Shown: piece by piece, positions 1-7,262 of the stretch
Numbering within the stretch: the first letter of the stretch is position 1
How the letters are laid out: every line of letters begins with the position of its first letter
Assembly: GCA_003246625.1 (NCBI GenBank)
Contig: QJZR01000012.1
Coordinates: 372,001-436,000 of the forward strand
DNA length: 64,000 bases
Direction of reading: 5' to 3'
DNA from: Alphaproteobacteria bacterium
Lineage (GTDB): Bacteria; Pseudomonadota; Alphaproteobacteria; Rhodospirillales; Rhodospirillaceae
Made by a program: the position numbers and the translations under genes
The notes under the pieces: generated by a model
Databases searched by the model: none
Told to the model about the DNA's origin: nothing
Seen by the model: the letters and a program-made list of their open reading frames with translations, nothing else

Positions 1-1
1 G

Positions 2-553
2 ATGGTGGCTTCCAACCGGCGCTTGCGCGACTTGGCGATGCGCGACCCGCTGACCGGCTTGCTCAACGCCCGCGCCTTCTATGCGGTCGGCGACATGCTG
101 ATCAAACTGGCGCGACGCAACAACGCGCCGTTTTCCATGCTGTTCGTCGACCTCGACCACTTCAAATCGATCAACGACCGCTATGGCCACGCGGTGGGCG
201 ACGTGGTCTTGCGCGACTTCGCCGCCAGCCTGGCCCGGCACGTTCGGAAAAGCGACGTCGTCGGCCGCGTCGGCGGCGAGGAATTCGCCCTGCTGCTGCC
301 CGACACCGATCAAACCGGGGCGGTTGCCCTGGCCGAGCTTCTGCGCCGCACCACCGAGGCCATGATCATTCGGGTCGGGGAAAACACGCTGTCGATTACC
401 GCCAGCATCGGCGTGGCGACGAACGCCGCCCACCACCGCAACATCGCCGACATCCAGAAGGAAGCGGACCTCGCCGCCTATGCGGCGAAACGGCTCGGCC
501 GCAACCGCGTCGCCAGCTTCGACGGCGATTGCGCCATGCCGCTCAACGCCTGA
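2..553 (+). CDS. GGDEF domain diguanylate cyclase (5' end missing)
   Basis: C-terminal part of a protein that would make cyclic di-GMP from two GTP. Visible are the DPLTGLLNARAF opening of the GGDEF domain, the metal and substrate segment DLDHFKSIND, and the active-site loop GGEEF at about residue 90. An RKSD motif lies five residues before GGEEF and matches the allosteric product-inhibition I-site, so the enzyme should be catalytically competent and feedback controlled. The window edge cuts the gene: any sensor or membrane portion lies outside, and the ATG at position 2 is probably internal. It converges on bioY with a 9-bp gap. The signal it senses cannot be told from this fragment. Confidence 0.9.
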   Translation: MVASNRRLRDLAMRDPLTGLLNARAFYAVGDMLIKLARRNNAPFSMLFVDLDHFKSINDRYGHAVGDVVLRDFAASLARHVRKSDVVGRVGGEEFALLLPDTDQTGAVALAELLRRTTEAMIIRVGENTLSITASIGVATNAAHHRNIADIQKEADLAAYAAKRLGRNRVASFDGDCAMPLNA

Positions 554-562
554 AACCGCCCC

Positions 563-1153
563 TCACCCCTTGCGGGCATAGGCGGACGGCAATGCCAGAA
601 GCAAGGCCCCCAGCACCGACTTCAACAACGCGCCGACCAGGAAGGGCTCGACCCCTTTCCCCCAGGCCGCCGCCAGGCCGACCGTGTACCCCAGCCACGC
701 CCCGCCGAACGACAAGCAAACCGCGTGCGCCAGTAACATAAGAGCGAAAATCCGAACCAGCCGCCCCCGGTCCCATCCGCGCTCCACCAGCCAGCCGACA
801 AGCACGGCAGCCAGGGGAAAAGCGAACAGATACCCGGCGGTCGGACCGGTGAACTTCGCCAATCCGGCGCTGGCGTCGGACAGAACCGGCGCCCCCGCCG
901 CCCCCACCAGCAGCCAGATCGCGACGCAAAGCCCGCCCAGACGCCAGCCGTAAACCGCCCCGGCCAGGATCACGACAAGGGTCTGCATGGTCACCGGAAC
1001 CGGCCCCACGGGAACGGACACGCGCGAGGACAGGGTCAGAAGAACCACCCCCAAGGCCAACAATCCCGCCTGCTGCGGCAACGGCCTGCCGCGCACCCAA
1101 GCGGGCAAGGAAACCGGCTCGGAAACGACGGCTGGCTCGCTGGATTGGTTCAT
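563..1153 (-). CDS. bioY: Biotin transporter substrate-binding protein BioY
   Basis: About 196 residues, almost entirely hydrophobic with roughly six membrane segments. It carries the BioY signature VPVGPVPVTMQTLVV near residue 50 and the GPTAGYLFAFPLAA segment in the middle. In this family BioY is the S-component of an energy-coupling factor importer that brings biotin into the cell; it works alone in some alphaproteobacteria or with BioMN. No bioM or bioN is adjacent here. The ATG at 1153 (MNQSSEP) is chosen because the length fits the family; an in-frame extension to 1273 has no supporting features. I saw no clear BioR operator in the 130 bp upstream. Confidence 0.9.
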   Translation of the reverse strand: MNQSSEPAVVSEPVSLPAWVRGRPLPQQAGLLALGVVLLTLSSRVSVPVGPVPVTMQTLVVILAGAVYGWRLGGLCVAIWLLVGAAGAPVLSDASAGLAKFTGPTAGYLFAFPLAAVLVGWLVERGWDRGRLVRIFALMLLAHAVCLSFGGAWLGYTVGLAAAWGKGVEPFLVGALLKSVLGALLLALPSAYARKG

Positions 1154-1282
1154 GGCATCACCCGCTGACGAAGGCCCGCAGCCGCGCGGCAAGGGAACAT
1201 CTTTCAAGGCAAAGCAACCGGGGATTAAGAATACCAGCCCCGAACGGCCAAGGCGAGATGGAAACGAAAACAAAACGTAACG

Positions 1283-1313
1283 AAAAAGCCCGCCGGACGA
1301 ACCGACGGGCTTT
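1283..1313 (-). terminator. Rho-independent terminator, probably the original tRNA-Met terminator
   Basis: A hairpin with arms AAAGCCCG and CGGGCTTT (plus-strand reading), followed on the minus strand by a run of five T. It points away from the tRNA-Met gene, which now lies about 3 kb away at 4309-4385 on the same strand. The element between the 15-bp direct repeats appears to have separated the two. Confidence 0.65.
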
Positions 1314-1317
1314 CTGA

Positions 1318-1332
1318 ATGGTAGCGGAGGAG
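1318..1332. repeat. Left attachment-site repeat (attL-like) of the tRNA-Met element
   Basis: Fifteen bases, ATGGTAGCGGAGGAG, identical to positions 4308-4322, which cover the 3' end of tRNA-Met including CCA. This is the expected remnant when an element integrates at a tRNA 3' end and rebuilds the tRNA with its own copy. On its right side the repeat is part of a short inverted repeat (GGTAGCG at 1320-1326 and CGCTACC at 1333-1339) that is absent from the right copy. Confidence 0.75.
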
Positions 1333-1383
1333 CGCTACCGGCGCAATCAACCTTCGGCGATGTTCGTCATCGCGTGTTGACCG

Positions 1384-1776
1384 CTACTTCCGCGCCACGC
1401 CCTTGATCTTTTCGAACGTCCGCAGGCCGCCCATGCCGAGCATGCCGAACATCAGTTCCCACAGCATGTCATCCAAGGCGGGCGGAGCCTGGATCGGGTG
1501 ACCGGCCACGTCGAACGCCCACACGGCCAACGGACCGACGACGAACTGTACCGCCAGAGCCAACCCGCAGACCCAGCCGATCCACGGACGCCAGCCAGCA
1601 ACGAACCAATTGCCGTTTTGCGCTTCCGCTGTGTTCGTCTCCGTTTGCCCTTTATCCCATGTCTGGAGGCTGGAGCGGAGTTCCGCCTCCGCCTGCTGCT
1701 TCGCCTCCGGGTCAGGGATGAACTTGTCCACCACCTTCAGGGCGGCGGCGATCGCGTCGTCGATACCGAAGGCCAT
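1384..1776 (-). CDS. Phage-type holin (GTA_holin_3TM-like)
   Basis: 130 residues. The N-terminal amphipathic part (AFGIDDAIAAALKVVDKFIP, then Q/E/A-rich) is followed by WRPWIGWVCGLALAVQF and further hydrophobic segments. This matches the three-TM holin family found in alphaproteobacterial prophages and gene-transfer agents, where holins permeabilise the inner membrane to let the lysin out. The start at 1776 is fixed by a strong GGAGGAG ribosome-binding site just upstream; the longer open frame to 2034 belongs to a different gene in this frame. The TGA of the preceding gene (1778-1780) is one base before the ATG, so the two were translationally coupled. No endolysin is nearby, so the gene is probably a relic or cargo. 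Confidence 0.75.
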   Translation of the reverse strand: MAFGIDDAIAAALKVVDKFIPDPEAKQQAEAELRSSLQTWDKGQTETNTAEAQNGNWFVAGWRPWIGWVCGLALAVQFVVGPLAVWAFDVAGHPIQAPPALDDMLWELMFGMLGMGGLRTFEKIKGVARK

Positions 1777-1777
1777 G

Positions 1778-2034
1778 TCACTCCTCCACGGGCAGGCCAT
1801 CCGCGACCGCCTTGACATATTTCCACAGGTCGCACCCACGCCCGAACGCCCCCACTTGCCGCACCCGGGGTGCGCGCAAACGTGTAGGAAATGGCCGTCC
1901 GAGAAAGACACAAGGGAAGCGTTCGAACGCTTCGCGTCAGACGCTTCGTGACGCGGTGACGCATGGGGGGCCGCCACCACCGTAGCGGACCAAACCGCCT
2001 CAGCCTTCCGTAGCCCGTTTCCGAGGGGTTTCAT
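1778..2034 (-). pseudogene. Phage small Cys/His protein, frameshifted
   Basis: Reading from the ATG at 2034, the frame gives HFLHVCAHPGCGKWG, a Cys-His motif typical of small phage proteins encoded next to lysis genes. The natural continuation (AFGRGCDLWKYVKAV, ending LPVEE) is in another frame and stops at the TGA at 1778-1780, directly before the holin ATG. The switch falls in a G5 run (C5 on the plus strand, 1849-1853); one extra G would restore a single reading frame. It is either a real decay mutation, a sequencing error in the homopolymer, or slippage. The zinc-binding assignment is inferred from motif spacing only. Confidence 0.55.
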
Positions 2035-2129
2035 AATCCATCCCTCTCGCCGAAATAGGCCTGAGGCTGTAGCGCCACGGAACGCAAGAGGGTAGTTTCC
2101 ACCTGAGCATTCAGACGATGGAGGACGGG

Positions 2130-2738
2130 ATGAAAATCAAAGCGCTTGCCTTCGGCGGCGTAACCATCTTGGCCGCAACAGTTTATTCCGCGATCACCGT
2201 TTACCCGGAACATGTCTATTTGTTTCAGACGCTCTACGCTGGCGTCCTTGCACTCACCGCCGCGATTATCGGCGCGACGGCCCTCGTTTGGCAAACCAGG
2301 GCGGATCAGGAGTACCAAACCCAACAGCAAAAAAAGCACCTTCGCCACGTGCTGCTTGCCGGAGCCCCCCATTTTGTCGCTTTGAAATCGCAAGTAATAT
2401 CGCTGAAACAAAATCATCAGAACGCGATCAAAAACAAAACGCCCCCCCCGAAGTTTCAGGAAATCTCCTTTACCCCTCCTGATGAATTTGACCTTGCCGC
2501 CACAGAAGAAGGAATAGCCATCCACAAAAACTACTGCGCTATCATTGGCATGATCTCCCAATACAACAATGTTGCAAATAACATAGATGATTACGACAAA
2601 ATTAATGCTTTTGATTTTATTAAGGAAGACAAAAATAAGTCTGGCAGAGAAGCCTTCATTGAATCTCTCGATATAATTATCGAGAGCGGGGATTATATTT
2701 TCAATTACATCCGCGAACGCGCCAAGGATTACATATAA
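2130..2738 (+). CDS. AT-rich two-TM membrane protein of unknown function (element cargo)
   Basis: 202 residues if started at the ATG at 2130, which has GGAGG five bases upstream; the ATG at 2118 would add four residues. Two hydrophobic helices lie at about residues 5-25 and 33-55. A hydrophilic domain of about 140 residues follows, rich in Lys, Asn, Asp and Ile and ending near the stop with IRERAKDYI. I do not recognise the family. Base composition in the second half (about 2390-2740) is far more AT-rich than the flanking chromosome, which points to recent acquisition. It is transcribed against the holin pair and lies between decayed phage and recombinase fragments, so it looks like the only intact non-lysis cargo gene of the element. 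An exclusion or defence role is speculation. Confidence 0.7.
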   Translation: MKIKALAFGGVTILAATVYSAITVYPEHVYLFQTLYAGVLALTAAIIGATALVWQTRADQEYQTQQQKKHLRHVLLAGAPHFVALKSQVISLKQNHQNAIKNKTPPPKFQEISFTPPDEFDLAATEEGIAIHKNYCAIIGMISQYNNVANNIDDYDKINAFDFIKEDKNKSGREAFIESLDIIIESGDYIFNYIRERAKDYI

Positions 2739-2746
2739 GGCATCTT

Positions 2747-2940
2747 TCATCTGGCACCCCGCAGCAAATCGTTGAAATCCATGCCGCGCGGCGGACAGGC
2801 GACGCTGACCACCACGCCCCGCGCCGTGTGCAGCGCGACCGCGTTTTCCACGCGGCGGATGGTGGTGGACTCGTCCTTCGTATCGTTGTCGCAGCAGATG
2901 GTGAGGAAGCGGCAGATCGGCGGCAGTTCCGCGCCGAGGT
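2747..2940 (-). pseudogene. 3' remnant of a Toprim-domain (primase/helicase-type) protein
   Basis: On the minus strand this segment translates to about 60 residues containing FLTICCDNDTKDES, then VVVSVACPPRGMDFNDLLRG and a stop. The acidic DND motif and the terminal DFNDLL block are typical of the Toprim domain near the C terminus of phage and plasmid primase-like proteins. Everything upstream of about 2940 is missing: at that point the sequence becomes the serine recombinase on the opposite strand. It is a truncated fragment with no start of its own. Confidence 0.6.
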
Positions 2941-4352
2941 TCGACGGAGTGTTGGCCGAAGCCCTAGACCGCCTCAGCCGGGATCAGGAAGACATAGCCT
3001 CGATCTACAAACGTCTGACGTTCGCCGGGGTTCGCCTTGTCACCGTTTCAGAAGGCGATGTCAACGAGTTGCATGTCGGACTCAAGGGCACGATGAACGC
3101 CCTTTTCCTGCGCGATCTCGCCGCCAAAATCCGCAGAGGTCAGAAGGGAACGATTGCAGCAGGCAAAAGCGCTGGAGTCCTCGCCTATGGCTACGACGTC
3201 GTGCGCGAGTTCGATGCCAAGGGAGAACCGATTCGCGGCGGGAGGCAGATCAACCAGGATCAAGCCGCCGTCGTGCGCCGCATCTACCTTGAATATACCT
3301 CCGGCATGTCGGCACAGCAGATAGCCCATGGGCTCAACGCCGACCACATCCCCGCCCCGTTTGGCGGCGTCTGGCGTGTAGCGGTGATCAGCGGCAATCG
3401 CGCTCGAGGAAGCGGCATCCTTTGGAACAGCATTTACCGTGGCCAACTCGTCTACAATCGCGTCCGAATGATCAAGGACCCGGATACAGGAAAGCGCGTC
3501 AGCCGCCCCAACCCACCAGAGGAATGGGTGACCGTCGATGCGCCGGAACTGCGCATCATCGACGAGACTACATGGCAGGCCGTTCAGGCAGTAAAGGATC
3601 GTTATTCATCCCTCTCGGTGCACCGCGAGCGGAAGCCGAAACACCTGCTATCCGGCCTGCTCCGCTGCCCGGTTTGCGGCGGTTCCTATACGGTCTACGC
3701 CACGAACAAGGCCGGGTGCGGAACGCGCCGTGATGCGGGAACCTGCTCCAACGACAGAACCGTCCTGATATCGGACGTCGAGCGCCGGGTTCTGGACGGC
3801 ATGAAATCGCGGCTCATCCAACCGAAAGCGCTCGCCGCGTTCGTGAAGACCTACGAGGAAGAGAGGAAACGGTTGCGTTCCGATTCCGCGCAACGCCTCT
3901 CACGCGCCAAGGCAAAGCTCGCCGAAGCAGAAAAGCAAATCGAAAACATCGTAAACGCCGTCGCCCAGGGATTTGCAAGCGAGGCGATGAAGAAGCGTCT
4001 CATGGAATCCGAAGCGGAGGCGAAAGAACTACGCTTGCAGATCTCCGCCGCACCGCCGGAGAACGTCATCTCCATCCACCCGGCGGCGATTGAAGAGTAC
4101 CGGCGCAACGTCGAGAGCCTTTTCGACTCCCTGCGCGGGGCATCGGAGAGGGGGAAGGCGGAGGCCGCAACGCTGTTGCGTGCGGTCATAGATCATATCG
4201 ACATCGTCCTCCTCGAAGGACGTGGAAAATATGACCTGAGAGTGGGTTCCCGCCTAGAAACGCTAATCGGCCTGGCGCAAGGCGCACAGGCCGATCGGTT
4301 GGTTTCGATGGTAGCGGAGGAGGGACTCGAACCCCCGACACGCGGATTATGA
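2772..4352 (+). pseudogene. Serine recombinase lacking its N-terminal catalytic segment
   Basis: Open for 526 codons, but homology to large serine recombinases begins only at about residue 56 (RFDGVLAEALDRLSRDQED). The preceding residues are the antisense of a Toprim gene tail. The resolvase segment that should carry the nucleophilic serine (Y-x-R-x-S type) and the first 60-70 residues are absent, although the later DRLSRD arginines remain. Then come the recombinase domain (GYDVV through WVTVDAPELRIIDE), a zinc ribbon (CPVCGG at about 297, then two further Cys) and a coiled-coil region (about 360-430). The last 14 residues (MVAEEGLEPPTRGL) are encoded antisense to tRNA-Met, so the original stop was also altered by integration or lies in the target. 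Expected to be inactive for strand exchange. Confidence 0.75.
4308..4322. repeat. Right attachment-site repeat (attR-like)
   Basis: Fifteen bases identical to 1318-1332. It covers the encoded CCA and the 3' acceptor strand of tRNA-Met, so the intact tRNA gene is on this side. Confidence 0.75.
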
Positions 4353-4385
4353 TTCCGCTGCTCTAACCAGCTGAGCTACTCCGCC
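4309..4385 (-). tRNA. tRNA-Met (anticodon CAT, elongator type)
   Basis: Complete 77-nt cloverleaf with encoded CCA. The acceptor stem pairs GGCGGAG with CTCCGCT, the D arm reads AGCTCAGCTGGTTAGAGC, the anticodon loop is ATCATAA between GCGGA and TCCGC, and the T arm contains GGTTCGAGTCC. The anticodon CAT together with this acceptor stem fits elongator Met rather than initiator; tRNA-Ile2 with a lysidine-modified CAT is the alternative. Its 3' end is the integration target of the 3-kb element. Confidence 0.92.
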
Positions 4386-4565
4386 ACAGGTTCCGCGTCG
4401 CGGGTCGTCCCCGCGCGGGAGGCGCTTTACTTATTCGGAATCGCCCCCTGCGTCAAGACCGGAAATGGCGTCGCCGCCGAGGTTCCGCTTTCCCCTTGTC
4501 CCGGCTGGAAATCGCCGCGCCGCCCGGCTACCCTGCGCGGGAAACCGAGGAAGGGGAGACGGCGG

Positions 4566-5015
4566 ATGCGGGCGGTGGTGCAAAGGGTCAGCGAGGCGAC
4601 GGTGCGGGTGGACGGACAGGTGGTCGGCGAAATCGCCACCGGATTCCTGGTTCTGTTCTGCGCCGAAACCGGCGACGCCGATGCCGACGCCGCCTTTCTG
4701 GCCCGCAAGATCGCCGCCCTGCGCGTCTTCACCGACGACGCGGACAAGATGAACCGTTCGCTGAAGGATGTCGGCGGCGCGGTTCTCGCGGTCAGCCAGT
4801 TCACCCTGGCGGCGGAATGGCGCAACGGCAACCGCCCCGGTTTTTCCCGCGCCGCGCCCCCCGCCGAGGGCGACCGCCTCTATCGCCTGTTCTGCGACCG
4901 CCTGCGGGCGGAAGGCGTGGCGGTGGAAACCGGCGTCTTCGGCGCGTCGATGGCGGTCTCCCTGGTCAACCAGGGACCGGTGACCATTCTGATGGACACC
5001 CGCGACCCGCGCTGA
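4566..5015 (+). CDS. dtd: D-aminoacyl-tRNA deacylase
   Basis: 149 residues, the usual length of DTD. It hydrolyses the ester of D-amino acids wrongly attached to tRNA, protecting translation in the cytoplasm. It begins [17 protein letters not shown], and carries the catalytic SQFTL motif (about residue 78) and the NQGPVT motif near residue 138, the two signatures of the fold. The ATG at 4566 follows a GGGGAGACGG sequence. It stands alone between the tRNA and the msr operon. No oddities. Confidence 0.96.
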   Translation: MRAVVQRVSEATVRVDGQVVGEIATGFLVLFCAETGDADADAAFLARKIAALRVFTDDADKMNRSLKDVGGAVLAVSQFTLAAEWRNGNRPGFSRAAPPAEGDRLYRLFCDRLRAEGVAVETGVFGASMAVSLVNQGPVTILMDTRDPR

Positions 5016-5103
5016 CCCGCTTTCCGCGCCCCACCTATTCAGAATAAGTCTCAGTCGCATTATCTTGAGAGTCACGGTCTCACCGCGACGAAAGGATCCT
5101 GCG

Positions 5104-5577
5104 ATGATCACCCGCCGACGCATCCTGGTCTCCGGCATTTCCGCGGCGGCCCTGTGGCCGTTCGTCCGCCCCGTCCGCGCCCTCGGCTTCGAGATCGAAC
5201 GCAGCGAGGCGGACTGGCGCGCCCGCCTGACCCCGGCGCAATACCGCATCCTGCGCGAACACGGCACCGAACGCGCCTTCACCAGCCCGCTCGACAGCGA
5301 GAAACGGGCGGGAACCTTCGCCTGCGCCGGATGCGTCCTGCCGTTGTTCTCCTCCGCCACGAAGTTCGACAGCGGCACCGGCTGGCCGAGTTTCTGGCAG
5401 CCTTTGCCGGACGCCATCGGCACCTCGCGGGATTTCAGCCTTGGCATTCCGCGCGTCGAGGTGCATTGCCGCCGCTGCGGCGGCCACCTGGGGCACGTCT
5501 TCTCGGATGGGCCGATGCCCACCGGCCTGCGCTATTGCATCAACGGCGCCGCCCTGCTGTTCGCTCCCGACGCCTGA
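5104..5577 (+). CDS. msrB: Exported peptide-methionine (R)-S-oxide reductase MsrB
   Basis: 157 residues from the ATG at 5104. The N terminus MITRRRILVSGISAAALWPF looks like a Tat-type or Sec signal, so the enzyme probably acts in the periplasm. The SelR domain follows: zinc cysteines in CAGC and CRRC pairs, SGTGWPSFW for substrate binding, and the catalytic cysteine at about residue 145 in GLRYCING. It reduces the R epimer of methionine sulfoxide in damaged proteins. The next gene, a thioredoxin-fused CcdA protein, starts 12 bp downstream and msrA follows 11 bp after that, giving a complete exported repair cassette. An 11-bp inverted repeat (TATTCAGAATA, 5036-5046) sits upstream and could be an operator. 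Confidence 0.93.
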   Translation: MITRRRILVSGISAAALWPFVRPVRALGFEIERSEADWRARLTPAQYRILREHGTERAFTSPLDSEKRAGTFACAGCVLPLFSSATKFDSGTGWPSFWQPLPDAIGTSRDFSLGIPRVEVHCRRCGGHLGHVFSDGPMPTGLRYCINGAALLFAPDA

Positions 5578-5589
5578 GGAGGCTCCGCG

Positions 5590-7251
5590 ATGCTGCTGCT
5601 GGCCGCATACCTGGGTGGCGCGCTGACCATCCTGTCGCCCTGCATCCTGCCGGTCCTGCCCTTCGTCTTCGCCCGCGCCGACCGGGGCTTCGCGCGTCAC
5701 GGGCTACCGTTGCTTCTGGGGCTGACCGCCACCTTCGCCACCGTCGCGGCGTTGGCCGCCCTGGGCGGCGCCTGGGCGGCGCAGGCCAACCGCGTCGGCC
5801 GCGTCGCCGCGCTCGGCTTCCTGGCCTTGATGGGGGCGGCCCTGCTGTTCCCCGCCGTCGCCGCATGGGCGGCACGGCCCTTCGTCGGCCTCGGCGCGCG
5901 GCTGTCCGGCCATGCCGAGGGCGGCGGATCGGCGTTTCTGATCGGCGCCGCCACCGGCCTGATCTGGGCGCCTTGCGCCGGGCCGATCCTCGGCTTGGTG
6001 CTGGGCGGCGCGGCCCTGGCCGGGGGCGGCGCAATCCCCGCCCTTGTCGCCTATGGCCTGGGCGCGGCGACCTCCCTGGCCGTCGCCCTGCTGGCGGGCA
6101 AGCGGGCGATCGACGCCGCGAAACGCCGCCTCGGCCTCGGCGAGGGGGTCCGCAAGGTTCTGGGAGCGCTGACCCTGGCGGGGGTCGCCCTGGCGGCGGT
6201 GGGCACCGAAACCCTGGCCCGCTGGTCGGGACCGGCGACCGAACGCGTCGAACAGGCGATCCTGGATCGCCTGGGCATCGCCCCGCCCCCATCCGCCCCG
6301 GACGCTACCCCGCTGGCCGCCCTGGCCCGCGCCGAATCCTGGCTGAACGGCCCGCCGTTGAGCGCGGCGGACCTGAAGGGCAAGGTGGTCCTGGTGGATT
6401 TCTGGACCTATTCCTGCATCAACTGCATCCGCTCCATCCCCTATGTCCGCGCCTGGGACGCCGCCTATCGCGACAAGGGCCTGGTGGTGATCGGCGTGCA
6501 CACCCCGGAATTCGCCTTCGAGAAACTGCCGCAGAACGTCGCCCGCGCGGTGCGCGACCTGAAGATTTCCTATCCGGTGGCGATCGACAACGGCTATGGC
6601 GTCTGGCACGGCTTCGCCAACCGCTATTGGCCCGCCCACTACCTGATCGACGGCGAGGGGCGCATCCGCCACCGCCACTTCGGCGAGGGCGGCAGCGACG
6701 ACACCGAACGGGCGATCCGCGACCTGCTGGCCGAAACCGGCGCTGCCGCCGCGCCGATGGCCCGCGCCGCCGCCACCGGGGTGGAGGCCGCCGCCGATTT
6801 CGCCCGGGTGCAATCGCCGGAAACCTATCTCGGCCACGCCCGGGCGGCGGGCTTCGCCTCGCCCGAAGGACTCGTCCGGGGGCGCCGCGAACTCTATGAA
6901 AGACCCGAGACCCTGGCCCTCAACCAGTGGGCGCTCGCGGGCGAATGGCGGGTCGACGCCGAGGAAGCCGTCCTCGCCGCCGCGCCCGGTTCCATCGTCA
7001 TGCGCTTCCACGCCCGCGATCTGCACCTGGTGCTGGGGGCAAAGGATCGTCCGGCACGCTTCCGCGTCACCCTGGACGGCCAGCCCCCCGGCGCGGACGC
7101 GGGCACCGACGTCGATGCGGACGGCTTCGGCACGGTACGCGAGCACCGTCTCTACCAGCTGATCCGCCAGGGCGGAGAAATCGGCGGCCGCACCTTCGCC
7201 ATCGAATTCCTGGACCCCGGGGTCCAGGCCTATGCCTTCACCTTCGGATAA
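5590..7251 (+). CDS. DipZ-like CcdA-thioredoxin fusion (electron supply to the periplasm)
   Basis: 553 residues. Residues 1-210 form a CcdA/DsbD-type membrane domain of about six helices, with its two redox cysteines at C18 (SPCILP) and C129 (APCAGP). A TlpA-like thioredoxin domain follows, with CINC at 276-279 inside WTYSCINCIRSIP. The last 160 residues resemble the C-terminal domain of DipZ proteins. By family knowledge such proteins pass electrons from cytoplasmic thioredoxin across the membrane to periplasmic partners. Sitting between msrB and msrA, the likely clients are these two exported reductases. The operon order and tight spacing (12 and 11 bp) are seen; the partner assignment is inferred. 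Confidence 0.87.
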   Translation: MLLLAAYLGGALTILSPCILPVLPFVFARADRGFARHGLPLLLGLTATFATVAALAALGGAWAAQANRVGRVAALGFLALMGAALLFPAVAAWAARPFVGLGARLSGHAEGGGSAFLIGAATGLIWAPCAGPILGLVLGGAALAGGGAIPALVAYGLGAATSLAVALLAGKRAIDAAKRRLGLGEGVRKVLGALTLAGVALAAVGTETLARWSGPATERVEQAILDRLGIAPPPSAPDATPLAALARAESWLNGPPLSAADLKGKVVLVDFWTYSCINCIRSIPYVRAWDAAYRDKGLVVIGVHTPEFAFEKLPQNVARAVRDLKISYPVAIDNGYGVWHGFANRYWPAHYLIDGEGRIRHRHFGEGGSDDTERAIRDLLAETGAAAAPMARAAATGVEAAADFARVQSPETYLGHARAAGFASPEGLVRGRRELYERPETLALNQWALAGEWRVDAEEAVLAAAPGSIVMRFHARDLHLVLGAKDRPARFRVTLDGQPPGADAGTDVDADGFGTVREHRLYQLIRQGGEIGGRTFAIEFLDPGVQAYAFTFG

Positions 7252-7262
7252 GGAGCAGCAGC

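Noticed and set aside
1737..1964. 75-codon minus-strand frame overlapping the Cys/His pseudogene
   Set aside because: Its translation lacks the Cys-His motif and it overlaps the holin start; the frameshift model explains the region better.
2130..2738. Toxin-antitoxin module with the AT-rich gene
   Set aside because: No partner small gene overlaps or abuts it; neighbours are phage or recombinase fragments on other strands.
2031..2750. 239-codon minus-strand frame whose ATG overlaps the Toprim TGA (ATGA)
   Set aside because: It is antisense to the better supported two-TM gene. Its translation has no coherent hydrophobic or family pattern in its second half, and no ribosome-binding site stands out.
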